DNA from: Erythrobacter sp. YT30
GTDB lineage: Bacteria; Pseudomonadota; Alphaproteobacteria; Sphingomonadales; Sphingomonadaceae
DNA length: 64,000 bases
Direction of reading: 5' to 3'
NCBI RefSeq assembly: GCF_001542875.1
Contig: NZ_LMAF01000002.1
Location: 1,759,501 to 1,823,500 of the forward strand
The translations under genes were made by a program, and so were the position numbers. The notes below the pieces were generated by a model. That model did no database searches and had not been told where the DNA came from. It saw nothing but the letters and a program-made list of their open reading frames with translations. How positions within the stretch are numbered: position 1 is the first letter of the stretch; every line of letters starts with the position of its first letter. Below, one piece after another: positions 16,084 to 25,105 of this stretch.

Positions 16084-18759
16084 CTATTCGCTACGCACGA
16101 ATACCGCTGTTGTAAGAGCGGGTACCGAAATCTCGCCAGCACGGAAAACGGTGTCGCGCAAGGTGGCGTCAACTGAGGCTCTCTGTACTTTATGCAGTTC
16201 GTAAGTCTGCCCCGAAGGTGCGGCGACTGTTTGGGGGTCTCTGGTTGCATTGATGACGACCATCACCTGCTCTTCACCTTCAAGGCCCAATCGCATCACA
16301 ATTAGGCCGAGAGTTTGATCCGGCCCGGTGTTGTCGAAATGCACGTTCGCAACAACGTCCTCGGCGGTTTTTAGCCGGAAGAGAAGTGATGATTGGCGGA
16401 TTTGTAGCAGCTCGCGTAGGTGCGCATTTGCCAGAGCAATTTCCTTCGTTCCCATCCGAAAACGATCGTCGGCCAACAATTCGCGCCCGAAATCCCATTC
16501 CGCTTTGTTGTCGGGCGCTGGAGGCAGCCCGCGACCCCAACCATTATGCTCCATCTCAAAATCCAGCCGGTTGAACCAGTCACCCGAATTGTACGAATTG
16601 TGATCGAGCGATTTGGAGCGCAGCAATTCTTGGCCTGCGTGGATGAACGGGATGCCTTGCGAGAGCATGATGATCGAAGTCGCGATATTCTGCCATCGCA
16701 CACGTTCTGCCTTTGAGATGTTGCGCGGCAGTTTGAACGCGTTGGAATCGAACAGCGTCTGATTGTCATGCGCCTCGGTGTAATTGATCACTTCTTGCGG
16801 GTCTGAGGCATAAGCAAACGGGCCGCCGCCATACGATATCTCCGCTGCCGTCTTGGTAATGCCGTCGGCCGTTTGTATCGAATAGTTCGCAATACTCCCG
16901 GCAAGCGACGCGCGGATCTGGTCTGCAACTTTCAATGCCTTTGCGCGGGCGTTCTCATCGTCTTCGGTCAAAGCATTGGGCGCGGTGAAAAGGCCACTCG
17001 CAAAACCTTGCGCTGCGATAGTCGTTTCGCCTTTGTCGCCAACGCCGCCGCCGCGAATTGCATCGCGTATCCGATCGTTGAAGGTGCCAATCCCGGTTCC
17101 CTGTCCCATATTGCCCTGAGTCGCCTGGACAAAGCGTGTGTCATTCACGACCTCTCCAAAATTCCATCCTTCACCGTAGACATAAACATCGGGGCCATCG
17201 ACGCCGTCTTTGGCAAGGCTCAGTCCGTCGAGCAGTGCTCGCACGTTGAGAATGTTGTCGCGGGTGTGGTGGCCCATAAGGTCAAAGCGAAAGCCGGATA
17301 CCTTGTACTCGCGCGCCCACACCTCGAGCGAATCCAGCATTAGGCGCTCCATCATACGCCGCTCGGTTGCGGTGTTCGCGCAGCACGTGCTTTCTGCCAC
17401 TGCGCCATTCTCATCAAGGCGATGGTAGTAGCCGGGCACAATCCGATCGAGCACGGACTGGCGATCTTGCCCCGATGCCATTGTGTGATTGAAAACCACA
17501 TCAAGTACTGTGCCAAGGCCGCTTTCCGACAGCCCCATCACCATGGCCCGAAATTCCTTGATCCTTGCAGTGGTATCAGGATCGCTGGAATAGGAACCCT
17601 CGGGGGCCATGTAATGCCACGGGTCATAACACCAGTTGAAACCATCGCGATCTGCAATCGCTGCGATCGCCGCCTGCTGCTCTTCGCTGTTTGCTGGAAA
17701 GGCGTTCAAGTCAGGCGGACTCGCCTGCTCAACGTGCCTTTCTGGTATCGTCGCGCAATCATAACTGGGGAGGAGATGAACGTCGCTGAGTCCAGCCTCA
17801 GCGAGTGCGCGAAGATGGCGGTTACCCGTGCTGTCTCTATCCGTAAACGCGGCGTATCGCCCGCGAGCATCGGCTTCGACAGTGTTGTCGCCGATTGAGA
17901 AATCACGAACATGCAGTTCGTAGAACACGCGGTCTTCCGGCGCTTCGGGAAGATCACGCGCAAAGCTGTCCCAGCCAGAAGGCTTGAGTTCGGCATCGCT
18001 CAAGTCGATGATCTGCGTGCGTGTGGAGTTGCCAGCGAGATTGAGCGAATAGGGGTCTGTCACGAGATTGGTGACGATGCGTCCTTCTTCAGGGACATAA
18101 ACGTCAACTTCGTAGATATAGTATTTGCGGTTCCATTCTGAGGCCCCTTTGATCGACCAGACGCCTGTTTGCGGGTCTTCCTCCATTGGGAGAACAGTGG
18201 CGGTGTCGCCGTTTGACGTATCGAAGAGGCGCAGGCGAAGCGAGCGGGCGGTTGGCGCCCACACGGCAATGGTCAGGTCGTCGCCAATGAACCGCGCGCC
18301 TAGCTCGGCATCATTGGCATAGAGCCTATCCAGCACCCAACCGATCTGCGGCCGGGTGCGTGCGGCCAGAACGTTTTCAGCATCATAAGCGAGAAATTCG
18401 GTTGCGCCTTTCAAATACGCTTTTGCCTCCTGCTCGCTCAGATCAGTGATACGCCACAGGGGCATACCGCGCAGATGAGGGTGAGCGTCTGCCATTGTGC
18501 CATCAACAGTCCCAGCGGTTTCCAATTCGCGCTCCACGTATTGACCATCCGCATTGAGGGACACCCGTATTGCAAATTTGGTCGCATCAGGCGCGTCCCA
18601 CGCGATCAGATCGCGCGTTAGCCAGTGCGCCTGAGCATAGAGCGGTTGAGCTTGCTGAGCGTCTGCATTGGGGTGCGCGAGGGTCGGTGCGGCTGCAAGT
18701 CCGACTGAGAACAAGAGCGCGAGGCCAAAGTCCAGAACTCGCTTGATGCAGATATTCAT
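16084..18759 (-). CDS. Exported pullulanase-type GH13 debranching enzyme
   Basis: An 891-aa enzyme. The signal peptide (RVLDFGLALLFSVGLAAAPT) ends near residue 28. An N-terminal beta-sandwich resembling CBM48/pullulanase modules (about 150-250, IAVWAPTARSLRLRLFD) precedes the GH13 barrel. It has DVVFNHT (420-426), D493 in GFRFD, E530 in VYGEGW and D665 in TEAHDNQTLF. The pullulanase signature YNWGYDP appears as FNWCYDP (374-380), with Cys replacing Gly. It should cleave alpha-1,6 branches of pullulan or amylopectin. I moved the start to ATG 18759, which has GGGGGA just upstream and gives a clean signal peptide, rather than an in-frame start 86 codons earlier. It is divergent from the amylase at 18977. 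Confidence 0.88.
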   Translation of the reverse strand: MNICIKRVLDFGLALLFSVGLAAAPTLAHPNADAQQAQPLYAQAHWLTRDLIAWDAPDATKFAIRVSLNADGQYVERELETAGTVDGTMADAHPHLRGMPLWRITDLSEQEAKAYLKGATEFLAYDAENVLAARTRPQIGWVLDRLYANDAELGARFIGDDLTIAVWAPTARSLRLRLFDTSNGDTATVLPMEEDPQTGVWSIKGASEWNRKYYIYEVDVYVPEEGRIVTNLVTDPYSLNLAGNSTRTQIIDLSDAELKPSGWDSFARDLPEAPEDRVFYELHVRDFSIGDNTVEADARGRYAAFTDRDSTGNRHLRALAEAGLSDVHLLPSYDCATIPERHVEQASPPDLNAFPANSEEQQAAIAAIADRDGFNWCYDPWHYMAPEGSYSSDPDTTARIKEFRAMVMGLSESGLGTVLDVVFNHTMASGQDRQSVLDRIVPGYYHRLDENGAVAESTCCANTATERRMMERLMLDSLEVWAREYKVSGFRFDLMGHHTRDNILNVRALLDGLSLAKDGVDGPDVYVYGEGWNFGEVVNDTRFVQATQGNMGQGTGIGTFNDRIRDAIRGGGVGDKGETTIAAQGFASGLFTAPNALTEDDENARAKALKVADQIRASLAGSIANYSIQTADGITKTAAEISYGGGPFAYASDPQEVINYTEAHDNQTLFDSNAFKLPRNISKAERVRWQNIATSIIMLSQGIPFIHAGQELLRSKSLDHNSYNSGDWFNRLDFEMEHNGWGRGLPPAPDNKAEWDFGRELLADDRFRMGTKEIALANAHLRELLQIRQSSLLFRLKTAEDVVANVHFDNTGPDQTLGLIVMRLGLEGEEQVMVVINATRDPQTVAAPSGQTYELHKVQRASVDATLRDTVFRAGEISVPALTTAVFVRSE

Positions 18760-18849
18760 CGATCCCCCAGCGCTTCTTGCCTCTTCTATGTTGCTTTCTA
18801 TCCCCTCTCCAAGGCGCCAATTCAACCATGATCGCCCGATCGAGCGGGC

Positions 18850-18867
18850 GCATACGAATACGTAGTT
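18850..18867. promoter_or_regulatory. Candidate LacI operator between pullulanase and second amylase
   Basis: The stretch GCATACGAATACGTAGTT contains GAATACGTAGTT (18856-18867), which matches 10 of 12 bases of GAATACGTATTC. It lies 97 bases upstream of the pullulanase start and 110 bases upstream of the amylase start, in a shared divergent region. It belongs to the same site family as 13567 and 20764. Confidence 0.35.
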
Positions 18868-18976
18868 CCTATTGGAACTGGCGAACTGTGCGAAATTGAC
18901 GAGACGCGATTGCGCCGCCAATCTGTCAGCCTGAATTTGCTCGTGGGATTTGAGCAATTGCGTTCGAAGGTGTTGA

Positions 18977-20707
18977 ATGAAGAAATGCGGTTGGAAATCG
19001 GTTCTGGCTTTGGGCATCGCTTGGGGGGCGATGACGAGCAGCGCTACAGCACAGGATGCGAGCGCGCCTGTTGAAGTCGAGCCCGCTGAAACTCAGCTCT
19101 TCGGCACCGACATCGATTTCGCTTCGGAAAATATCTACTTTCTTTTGACCGATCGCTTTGTCGACGGTGACCCCAGCAACAATCAGGTTGATCAAGGCGG
19201 TCCTGATCTAAACACGTTCAACCGCCAACTCGTCGGTCCTGACGGCAAAACCGCCAATATCGGCTATCTTGGTGGTGACTTCAAAGGCGTGTTGAACAAC
19301 GCCGATTACATCGCAGAAATGGGTTTTACCTCGGTTTGGATGACGCCCATCGTCGACAATCCCGATGCTGCATTCACAGGCAGCGAGAAGATCAGCTACG
19401 GCTCAGGCTACATGGACGGCGGCAAGACTGGCTATCATGGATATTGGGCGACGAATTTCTATCGCGTCGATGAGCACCTTCCGTCCGAAAACCTCGATTT
19501 CGAAACCTTTACGACGGTGATGCGCGAGCGCCATGGGCTCAAGTTCATCCTCGACATTGTCGCAAACCACGGATCACCGTCATACACCATGCCCGTCGCG
19601 CAGCCCGAATTTGGCAAGATTTTCGATGAGCAGGGGCTGCTCGTTGCCGATCACCAGAATATTCATCCCGAAGAGCTTGATCCAAACAACCCGCTGCACA
19701 ATTGGTTCAACCGCACCACGGGCCTTGCGACGCTGTCCGATCTTGATCCCGACAACCCTGAAGTGCTCGATTATCTTGTAAACTCGTACTTCAAATGGCT
19801 GGATCAGGGTGCCTATGCGATCCGGGTTGATACGATCAAAGAGCAGCCCCATTATTTTTGGAAAAAGATCGCCGATCGGATCCGTGAAAAGCGCCCTGAC
19901 ATCTTTATGTTTGGCGAGAGCTATTCATTCGATGCAGAGGAAATCGCGCAGCATACCAAACCTGAAAATGGCGGATACAGCGTGCTCGATTTTCCTGGGC
20001 GAGAGGCAATGCAGAAGGTGTTTGAGGATGACAACGGCAGCTTCCGCGATCTGCTCGACTATCTCCACCTTGAAAGCGGGGTCTACCAGAACCCCTATGA
20101 GCTCGTGACCTTCTACGACAATCACGACATGTCTAGGCTTGACGCCACCGACGACAACTTCATCAACGCCAACAACTGGCTGTTCACCACGCGCGGTATT
20201 CCGGCCTATTACTATGGTTCTGAAACCGGATTCCAGCGCGGGATGGCGGAGCATTTCGGCAATCGGAATTATTACGGTCAAGAGCGGATCAACAAGGCCC
20301 GCTCTCATCCAATCCGCCAAAAACTGGTTCCTGTTGCGAACCTGCGCAAAGACAATGTGAGCCTGCAAAAAGGTGTGCAGCTCAATCTGGAATTTGAGCG
20401 TGACACCGCGACCTTTTATCGCATCTATCAAAAGGACGGGGTCAATCAGACGGCGCTGGTCATGCTGAACAAGAGCGAGGACGCGAAGAATGTAAGCGTG
20501 TCTTCAATGCTTGAGCCGGGCGTTTGGCGCGATGCCACGACGCGCGAGAGGGTGACGATTGCTCTCGATCAGACGTCATTCACTGCGTTGGTGCCTGCGC
20601 ATGGCCTTCGGGTATTTTTCAAAAATACCCCGCTCACAAATTCCGCAGTAATTGAGGCCGCCAGTCGTCTCGCCCGGAACAAGTCCCCGCGCATTCTAAC
20701 AGAGTAA
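18977..20707 (+). CDS. Exported GH13 alpha-amylase, CGTase-like
   Basis: A 576-aa enzyme with a signal peptide (SVLALGIAWGAMTSSATAQ, cleavage near 26). The GH13 barrel starts ENIYFLLTDRFVDGDPSNN, an N-terminus typical of cyclodextrin glucanotransferase and maltogenic amylase relatives. It carries ILDIVANHGSP (191-201), nucleophile D285 in AIRVD, acid/base E314 in FGES and D384 in YDNHD. The C-terminal beta domain is short and no starch-binding module follows, so it is shorter than true CGTases (about 680 aa). Hydrolysis or transglycosylation of alpha-1,4 glucans is expected; cyclodextrin formation cannot be judged. ATG 18977 has AAGG six bases upstream. Confidence 0.88.
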   Translation: MKKCGWKSVLALGIAWGAMTSSATAQDASAPVEVEPAETQLFGTDIDFASENIYFLLTDRFVDGDPSNNQVDQGGPDLNTFNRQLVGPDGKTANIGYLGGDFKGVLNNADYIAEMGFTSVWMTPIVDNPDAAFTGSEKISYGSGYMDGGKTGYHGYWATNFYRVDEHLPSENLDFETFTTVMRERHGLKFILDIVANHGSPSYTMPVAQPEFGKIFDEQGLLVADHQNIHPEELDPNNPLHNWFNRTTGLATLSDLDPDNPEVLDYLVNSYFKWLDQGAYAIRVDTIKEQPHYFWKKIADRIREKRPDIFMFGESYSFDAEEIAQHTKPENGGYSVLDFPGREAMQKVFEDDNGSFRDLLDYLHLESGVYQNPYELVTFYDNHDMSRLDATDDNFINANNWLFTTRGIPAYYYGSETGFQRGMAEHFGNRNYYGQERINKARSHPIRQKLVPVANLRKDNVSLQKGVQLNLEFERDTATFYRIYQKDGVNQTALVMLNKSEDAKNVSVSSMLEPGVWRDATTRERVTIALDQTSFTALVPAHGLRVFFKNTPLTNSAVIEAASRLARNKSPRILTE

Positions 20708-20763
20708 ACGCCGCGCACGGCGCGCGTAGGCTGAGGTACTAGCGCCAAACCCGCATTTATACT

Positions 20764-20775
20764 GAATACGCATTG
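20764..20775. promoter_or_regulatory. Third GAATACG-type site, downstream of the amylase
   Basis: GAATACGCATTG matches 10 of 12 bases of GAATACGTATTC and extends leftward as CTGAATACG, identical to the site near 13565. It lies 57 bases after the amylase stop and about 190 bases before the haem receptor start. Its role is unclear; it may be a distant operator or chance. Confidence 0.22.
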
Positions 20776-20886
20776 CCAGCCTCCTCGGCCGATGAGGGCG
20801 TAACCGATTCACCCATTCACGCAACCTCCGCACCGGCACATGAAGCTGTGCATGGACTGCAAATAATTCGCATTACCGATATTATC

Positions 20887-20907
20887 AGTATTGACTCTCA
20901 TTCTCAA
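20887..20907. promoter_or_regulatory. Fur-box-like site upstream of the haem receptor
   Basis: The minus strand reads TTGAGAATGAGAGTCAA within this interval. Against the Fur 7-1-7 form TGATAATNATTATCA, 10 of 14 informative bases match. It is 50-70 bases upstream of the proposed GTG 20958. With a TTGACT at 20891-20896 that could be a -35 element, iron repression of the receptor is plausible. Confidence 0.45.
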
Positions 20908-20957
20908 TAAGAGCATTCGCGCCTCAGATACATGTGAGACAGCCAAGGGCCCAGTTT

Positions 20958-23213
20958 GTGAATTCGATGCTTGGAATTGGAAATTTGCGGGCGTTTGGAT
21001 GCGCATTGGTAATCGGGTCTGCGGGGATCGGGACAAGCGGCGTCCATGCTTCCGAGACTAGCGCAACGGTTGAGGCCGAAGAAGGGCACATCACTGTCAC
21101 CGCGACGCGCACGCCTGTACTTGCTGAAGAAGTTCCAGCAACTGTCACCGTCATCACTGATGAGGAAATTGCCGATCAACTGGCAACCGATATCAAAGAT
21201 CTCGTGCGCTTCGAACCCGGTCTTACGGTGCGCCGCGCGCCCGCTCGCTTCGGCGCTGCGCTCGGTACGACCGGACGCGCGCGCAACGAGGATTTCGTCA
21301 TTCGCGGGATCGGCGGCAATCGCGTGCTTATCCAGGTCGATGGTATCCGCACGCCGCAGGGATTTTCCTTTGGAGCGCAAGATGTGGGGCGGGGCGGGTT
21401 TACCGATGTGAGCCTCGTGAAATCAGTCGAAATACTGCGCGGTCCCTCATCAGCACTCTATGGCAGCGATGGCCTTGCAGGTGCAGTGAGCTTCACAACG
21501 TCTGATCCCATTGATCTTCTCGGCAGCGACAATTTCGGCGGCTTCGTCCGGTCACAGTACTCAAGCGAAGACGACGAGTTTGCCCAGACCGCTGCAATTG
21601 CAGCGCAAAGCGGCAATTTCTCCGGTATGGTCGCCTACACCAGACGCGATTTCAGCGAGCTTGAAAATCAGGGCGAAGTCGATGGCATCGGGCCAAGCCG
21701 CACTCTGCCAAATCCGCAAGACGGCAAATCGAACGCGCTTCTGGGCAAACTGGTCTGGAACATTGGTGAGCATCGATTGCGCCTGACAGGCGAATGGATC
21801 GATACCGAGGTCAATTCCGAAGTGCTCTCTGGCCTTGGACCGGTCTCCCTGTTTGGCCCGGCTCCCGTCTGGAATGTCGACCGCCTCGAGGCCAGCGACA
21901 CAACCGAAAGAGTGCGCGGATCGATCGACTGGACCTATACCGGCGATGAAAGCGATCCGATTGAATACGCTTTCCTCTCCGCGTTCTATCAAAACGGCGA
22001 GGATCGCCAGTTCGCTGCTGAAGATCGCACGCAGCTGTCCTTCATCCCCGCGCCGGACCGCACGCGTCTCAACACCTTCGATAACGAAGTATATGGCGTC
22101 GTAGCCGAAGCGCGCACCACGTTCAGCACCGGTGGGTTCACACACACTCTCGCGATTGGCGGCGATGTCAGCGAGACGCGGCAGGAAGGTTTGCGCGACG
22201 GCAACGTCCCACCAGCGGGTGAGGTCTTTCCCAGCCGTGCTTTCCCCGTCACTAATTTTACTTTGGGCGGCGTTTTCATCGCGAACGAAATCGGCTTGTT
22301 CGATGGCGCGTTGACTCTGTTTCCGGCACTGCGGCTCGATTTCTACGATCTCAATCCCACTGATGATCCGTTGCTGCCGACTTTCGACGCAGAAGGGCAG
22401 AGCGACAGCCGTCTGTCACCCAAGCTGGGCGTGACTTTGAAGCTGGCAAAAGATGTAATCCTGTTCGGCAACTATGCCGAAGGCTTCCTTGCGCCCACTC
22501 CAAGCCAGGTGAACAATTTCTTTGAGAATTTGGCGTTCGGCTACACTTCGCTTCCCAATCCCGATCTGGCGCCTGAAACCAGCAAAAGCTGGGAAATCGG
22601 TGCGCGCTATGTCGGCGATGTCTTCTCGCTCCAGATCGTGGGCTTTGACGGGAAGTACGACAACTTCATTAGCCAGCAAGTGGTCGGTGGCGGCTTCACC
22701 GCGCAAGATCCGGCGGTCTTTCAGTTCGTCAATTTCAACGAGGTGGTGATTGATGGGTTTGAGGCAAAGGCATCTGCTGATTTCGACAACGGCATCAACG
22801 CGCAGCTCGCCATTGCTTATGCCAATGGTGATGTGATCGATGCGGCGGGAACCCGCACCCCGCTGGATACGGTCGACCCGTTCAACTTAGTCGCTGGCTT
22901 GGGTTATCGCGATCCCCAGGGCCGCTTTGGCGCGGAGCTGATCCTGACGCACAATGCGCGAAAAGACATCAACGATACGCCTGAAGGTGCAAATGGCGAG
23001 GAGCTGATCCGGCCAGATTCCTCAACCATTTTCGATCTCACTGCGTTTGTCGAAGTGACCGATGCGATCAAGCTGCGCGCAGGCATCTTCAACCTCTTCG
23101 ATGAGCGATACGCTTTCTGGTCCGATGTGCGCGGCCTCTCCGATGAAACCATCTTCGGTGCCTTCACTCGGCCGGGCCGCAATGTGAGCGCGTCTGTCAG
23201 TTTCCAGTTTTGA
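20958..23213 (+). CDS. TonB-dependent haem/haemoprotein receptor
   Basis: A ~751-aa outer-membrane receptor. The signal peptide region is NLRAFGCALVIGSAGIGTSG. The plug domain starts ITVTATRTPVLAEEVPATVTVI and contains VEILRGPSSALYGSDGLAGAV. A 22-strand barrel ends in a terminal Phe (SVSFQF). FLAPTPSQVNNFFEN with a following NPDLAPETS corresponds in place to the FRAP/NPNL motifs of haem receptors, and NLFDERYAFWSDVRGLSD is typical of the haemoglobin/haem receptor family. The start is uncertain: GTG 20934, GTG 20958 (best Shine-Dalgarno, AAGGG at 20945-20949) or ATG 20967. The Fur-like box and the co-transcribed DUF6607 gene support iron or haem uptake rather than sugar uptake, despite the amylase neighbours. 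Confidence 0.82.
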   Translation: MNSMLGIGNLRAFGCALVIGSAGIGTSGVHASETSATVEAEEGHITVTATRTPVLAEEVPATVTVITDEEIADQLATDIKDLVRFEPGLTVRRAPARFGAALGTTGRARNEDFVIRGIGGNRVLIQVDGIRTPQGFSFGAQDVGRGGFTDVSLVKSVEILRGPSSALYGSDGLAGAVSFTTSDPIDLLGSDNFGGFVRSQYSSEDDEFAQTAAIAAQSGNFSGMVAYTRRDFSELENQGEVDGIGPSRTLPNPQDGKSNALLGKLVWNIGEHRLRLTGEWIDTEVNSEVLSGLGPVSLFGPAPVWNVDRLEASDTTERVRGSIDWTYTGDESDPIEYAFLSAFYQNGEDRQFAAEDRTQLSFIPAPDRTRLNTFDNEVYGVVAEARTTFSTGGFTHTLAIGGDVSETRQEGLRDGNVPPAGEVFPSRAFPVTNFTLGGVFIANEIGLFDGALTLFPALRLDFYDLNPTDDPLLPTFDAEGQSDSRLSPKLGVTLKLAKDVILFGNYAEGFLAPTPSQVNNFFENLAFGYTSLPNPDLAPETSKSWEIGARYVGDVFSLQIVGFDGKYDNFISQQVVGGGFTAQDPAVFQFVNFNEVVIDGFEAKASADFDNGINAQLAIAYANGDVIDAAGTRTPLDTVDPFNLVAGLGYRDPQGRFGAELILTHNARKDINDTPEGANGEELIRPDSSTIFDLTAFVEVTDAIKLRAGIFNLFDERYAFWSDVRGLSDETIFGAFTRPGRNVSASVSFQF

Positions 23214-23240
23214 ATGTCCCCAACAAAGCGAGGTACTCTC

Positions 23241-24257
23241 ATGTCTCTTTTTCCTGTAAGTTTCACCAAAGCCACTTTGGCGACAGGTCTGGCGGCCGTT
23301 GCGATGTTGGCATCGCCCGCACCTGCGCTGGCTGATGACCCGATTGTCCGCAGCGAGGAGGCCGCAAAGGCTGCTTTTGAAGCGGATCGGCAGACGATCC
23401 TATCAATGGCTGGCGATTACAAGGTTACCTTCGACATGCAGGAATCAACTGCATGGATGGAAGGGTATGAACCCCTCGATCCCAAGAAATCAGGAGGCTA
23501 TGAATCGGTTCGTGTGGTTGAGGACACGGGCACGAAGATCGTGCTGCAACACCTTTTGGTCGTTGGTTCAGAGGATGATCCTTATGTCGTCAAACACTGG
23601 CGGCAGGATTGGGAATATGAGCCCGAGCAAATCCTGACCTATGAAGGCGGTGATACGTGGGAGCTGACTGATGTTCCCGAGGCCATGCGGGCAGGGCGCT
23701 GGTCGCAAACAGTTTATCAGGTGGATGACAGCCCACGCTATGCCGGATGGGGCGAGTGGGAGACCAGCCTAGGCGTCAAACGTTGGCGATCCAATTGGAC
23801 GACGCGCCCACTTGCCCGCCGTGATGCAGTGCGCGATCCGATTTACGATCGCTATGTCGGGATCAATCGCCATCAGATCACACCCACCGGTTGGATCCAC
23901 TGGCAGGACAACACCAAGATGATGCCAGATACAGATGGCTCAGGCGAAATGGTCCCGGTGGTCCAGGAATATGTGCTCAACACCTATGAACGCTTCGATG
24001 ACTACAACGTTGCTGCCGCTGACAGCTACTGGGGCAAAACCGAAGGCTATTGGCAAGCGGTGCGCGACAAGTGGGACGAGGTTGCAGCGGCCAATAACGG
24101 CATTCGCATCGAGCAAGAGGCGAATGTCGGCACGTCCATCGCAGGCGAGCTTTTGAAGCTCGCCGATGCAATCAAGAATGACGAAACACCAACTGATGAA
24201 GCCACGAACAAAGCGGTGGCATTGATTGCAGAGGGAACGTCTCAAAACGGCGGTTGA
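23241..24257 (+). CDS. DUF6607-type exported protein linked to the haem receptor
   Basis: A 338-aa protein with a signal peptide (ATLATGLAAVAMLASPAPALA, cleavage near residue 31). The mature part is rich in Trp, Tyr and acidic residues, with WRQDWEYEP, GGDTWELTDVP and RWSQTVYQVDDSPRYAGWG. It matches what I recall of DUF6607, a family found next to TonB receptors. Its biochemical role is unknown; a periplasmic or outer-membrane helper in haem handling is possible. ATG 23241 has GCGAGG at proper spacing and is preferred over the ATG at 23214 that directly follows the receptor stop. A strong terminator follows at 24305. Confidence 0.68.
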   Translation: MSLFPVSFTKATLATGLAAVAMLASPAPALADDPIVRSEEAAKAAFEADRQTILSMAGDYKVTFDMQESTAWMEGYEPLDPKKSGGYESVRVVEDTGTKIVLQHLLVVGSEDDPYVVKHWRQDWEYEPEQILTYEGGDTWELTDVPEAMRAGRWSQTVYQVDDSPRYAGWGEWETSLGVKRWRSNWTTRPLARRDAVRDPIYDRYVGINRHQITPTGWIHWQDNTKMMPDTDGSGEMVPVVQEYVLNTYERFDDYNVAAADSYWGKTEGYWQAVRDKWDEVAAANNGIRIEQEANVGTSIAGELLKLADAIKNDETPTDEATNKAVALIAEGTSQNGG

Positions 24258-24304
24258 TAGGCTCTCCAATCCCCCTCCCCGGGGAGCTATCACGCCTACG
24301 CCTT

Positions 24305-24339
24305 GGGCCTGCATCGCATAGCTGGTGCAGGCCCTTTTT
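24305..24339. terminator. Rho-independent terminator after the DUF6607 gene
   Basis: A perfect nine-base stem, GGGCCTGCA and TGCAGGCCC, encloses a 12-base loop and is followed by TTTTT on the plus strand. It lies 48 bases after the DUF6607 stop and 21 bases before the convergent TetR gene ends. Confidence 0.85.
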
Positions 24340-24359
24340 GGGCTCTTGGGCACAAGTTG

Positions 24360-24998
24360 CTATTTTGCTGCGATACCTTTGGCGAGCATGCGGTTCACCG
24401 TCGCGGCGTGATCGTTCATGTCTTCATTTTCATCGCCCCAGACCGCGTATCTAAGGCCAACAAAGACGTTGATGCCCATAATGGCCCAGGCTTCAACATC
24501 GCCCAGATCATCGCGCAATTCGCCGTTTTCTCCACCCTCTTTAAGGCGTTTTTCAATCAGCTTTGCGATTGTCGCATAGTGCGCCTGGTAACTGTCGGGA
24601 TCGACGAATTCGGCCTCATCAATTATGCGGTAGACTTCCTTATGTTCGCGCGCGAATTCGAGAAATGCGGCTAGGGCCGCTTGCTCGGTCTGGAGAGCTC
24701 CCATGCTCTCTGACAACGCAGAACGCGCGCTCGATTTTACGTTGTCGCTCATGTCGTTGACGAGTGCGCGGAACAGTGCGTCCTTGCTGTCAAAATATGT
24801 GTAAAATGTGCCTAGGGCGACGCCCGCTCGGCGGGTGATGGAGCTCACTGAGGCTTCATGAAAGCCGCGCTCACCAAATTCGATTGCCGACGCATCGAGC
24901 AGTTTGCGAAGGGTTTTGCGACCGCGCTCGGTGCGAGGGATTTTACCCTCATTTCCCTTGCCTTCGACCTTTGTCCGATTGCTGCTCGGCGCGTCCAT
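24360..24998 (-). CDS. TetR-family transcriptional regulator
   Basis: A 212-aa regulator. Residues about 25-75 form the TetR DNA-binding domain (SVSSITRRAGVALGTFYTYFDSKDALF). The C-terminal ligand-binding part contains FLEFAREHKEVYRIIDEAEFV and ends in helices. The N-terminal ~25 residues are basic and probably disordered. ATG 24998 has AAAAGGGG six bases upstream and is preferred over ATG 25019. It is divergent from the TonB receptor at 25106, with an inverted repeat between them, so it most likely controls that receptor. The ligand is unknown; the HKEVYRIIDEAEF type resembles regulators of lipid or aromatic metabolism. Confidence 0.85.
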   Translation of the reverse strand: MDAPSSNRTKVEGKGNEGKIPRTERGRKTLRKLLDASAIEFGERGFHEASVSSITRRAGVALGTFYTYFDSKDALFRALVNDMSDNVKSSARSALSESMGALQTEQAALAAFLEFAREHKEVYRIIDEAEFVDPDSYQAHYATIAKLIEKRLKEGGENGELRDDLGDVEAWAIMGINVFVGLRYAVWGDENEDMNDHAATVNRMLAKGIAAK

Positions 24999-25049
24999 CC
25001 TGTACCCCTTTTGCACCATGCCTAGGCAGAAACGAGGCCTTTCACAACT

Positions 25050-25077
25050 AAAACTTGAAAGTTGATTCAGTTTTCAA
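25050..25077. promoter_or_regulatory. Inverted repeats between TetR and TonB genes, candidate TetR operator
   Basis: Two nested inverted repeats occur: AAAACT (25050-25055) with AGTTTT (25069-25074), and TTGAAA (25055-25060) with TTTCAA (25072-25077). They sit between the divergent starts at 24998 and 25106, where a TetR dimer would block both promoters. Confidence 0.45.
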
Positions 25078-25105
25078 TAATGGCAATGCCACAAAGGGCT
25101 GAGGG

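Noticed and set aside
18760..19017. N-terminal extension of the pullulanase
   Set aside because: It runs into the divergent amylase gene and precedes a clear signal peptide and ribosome site at 18759.
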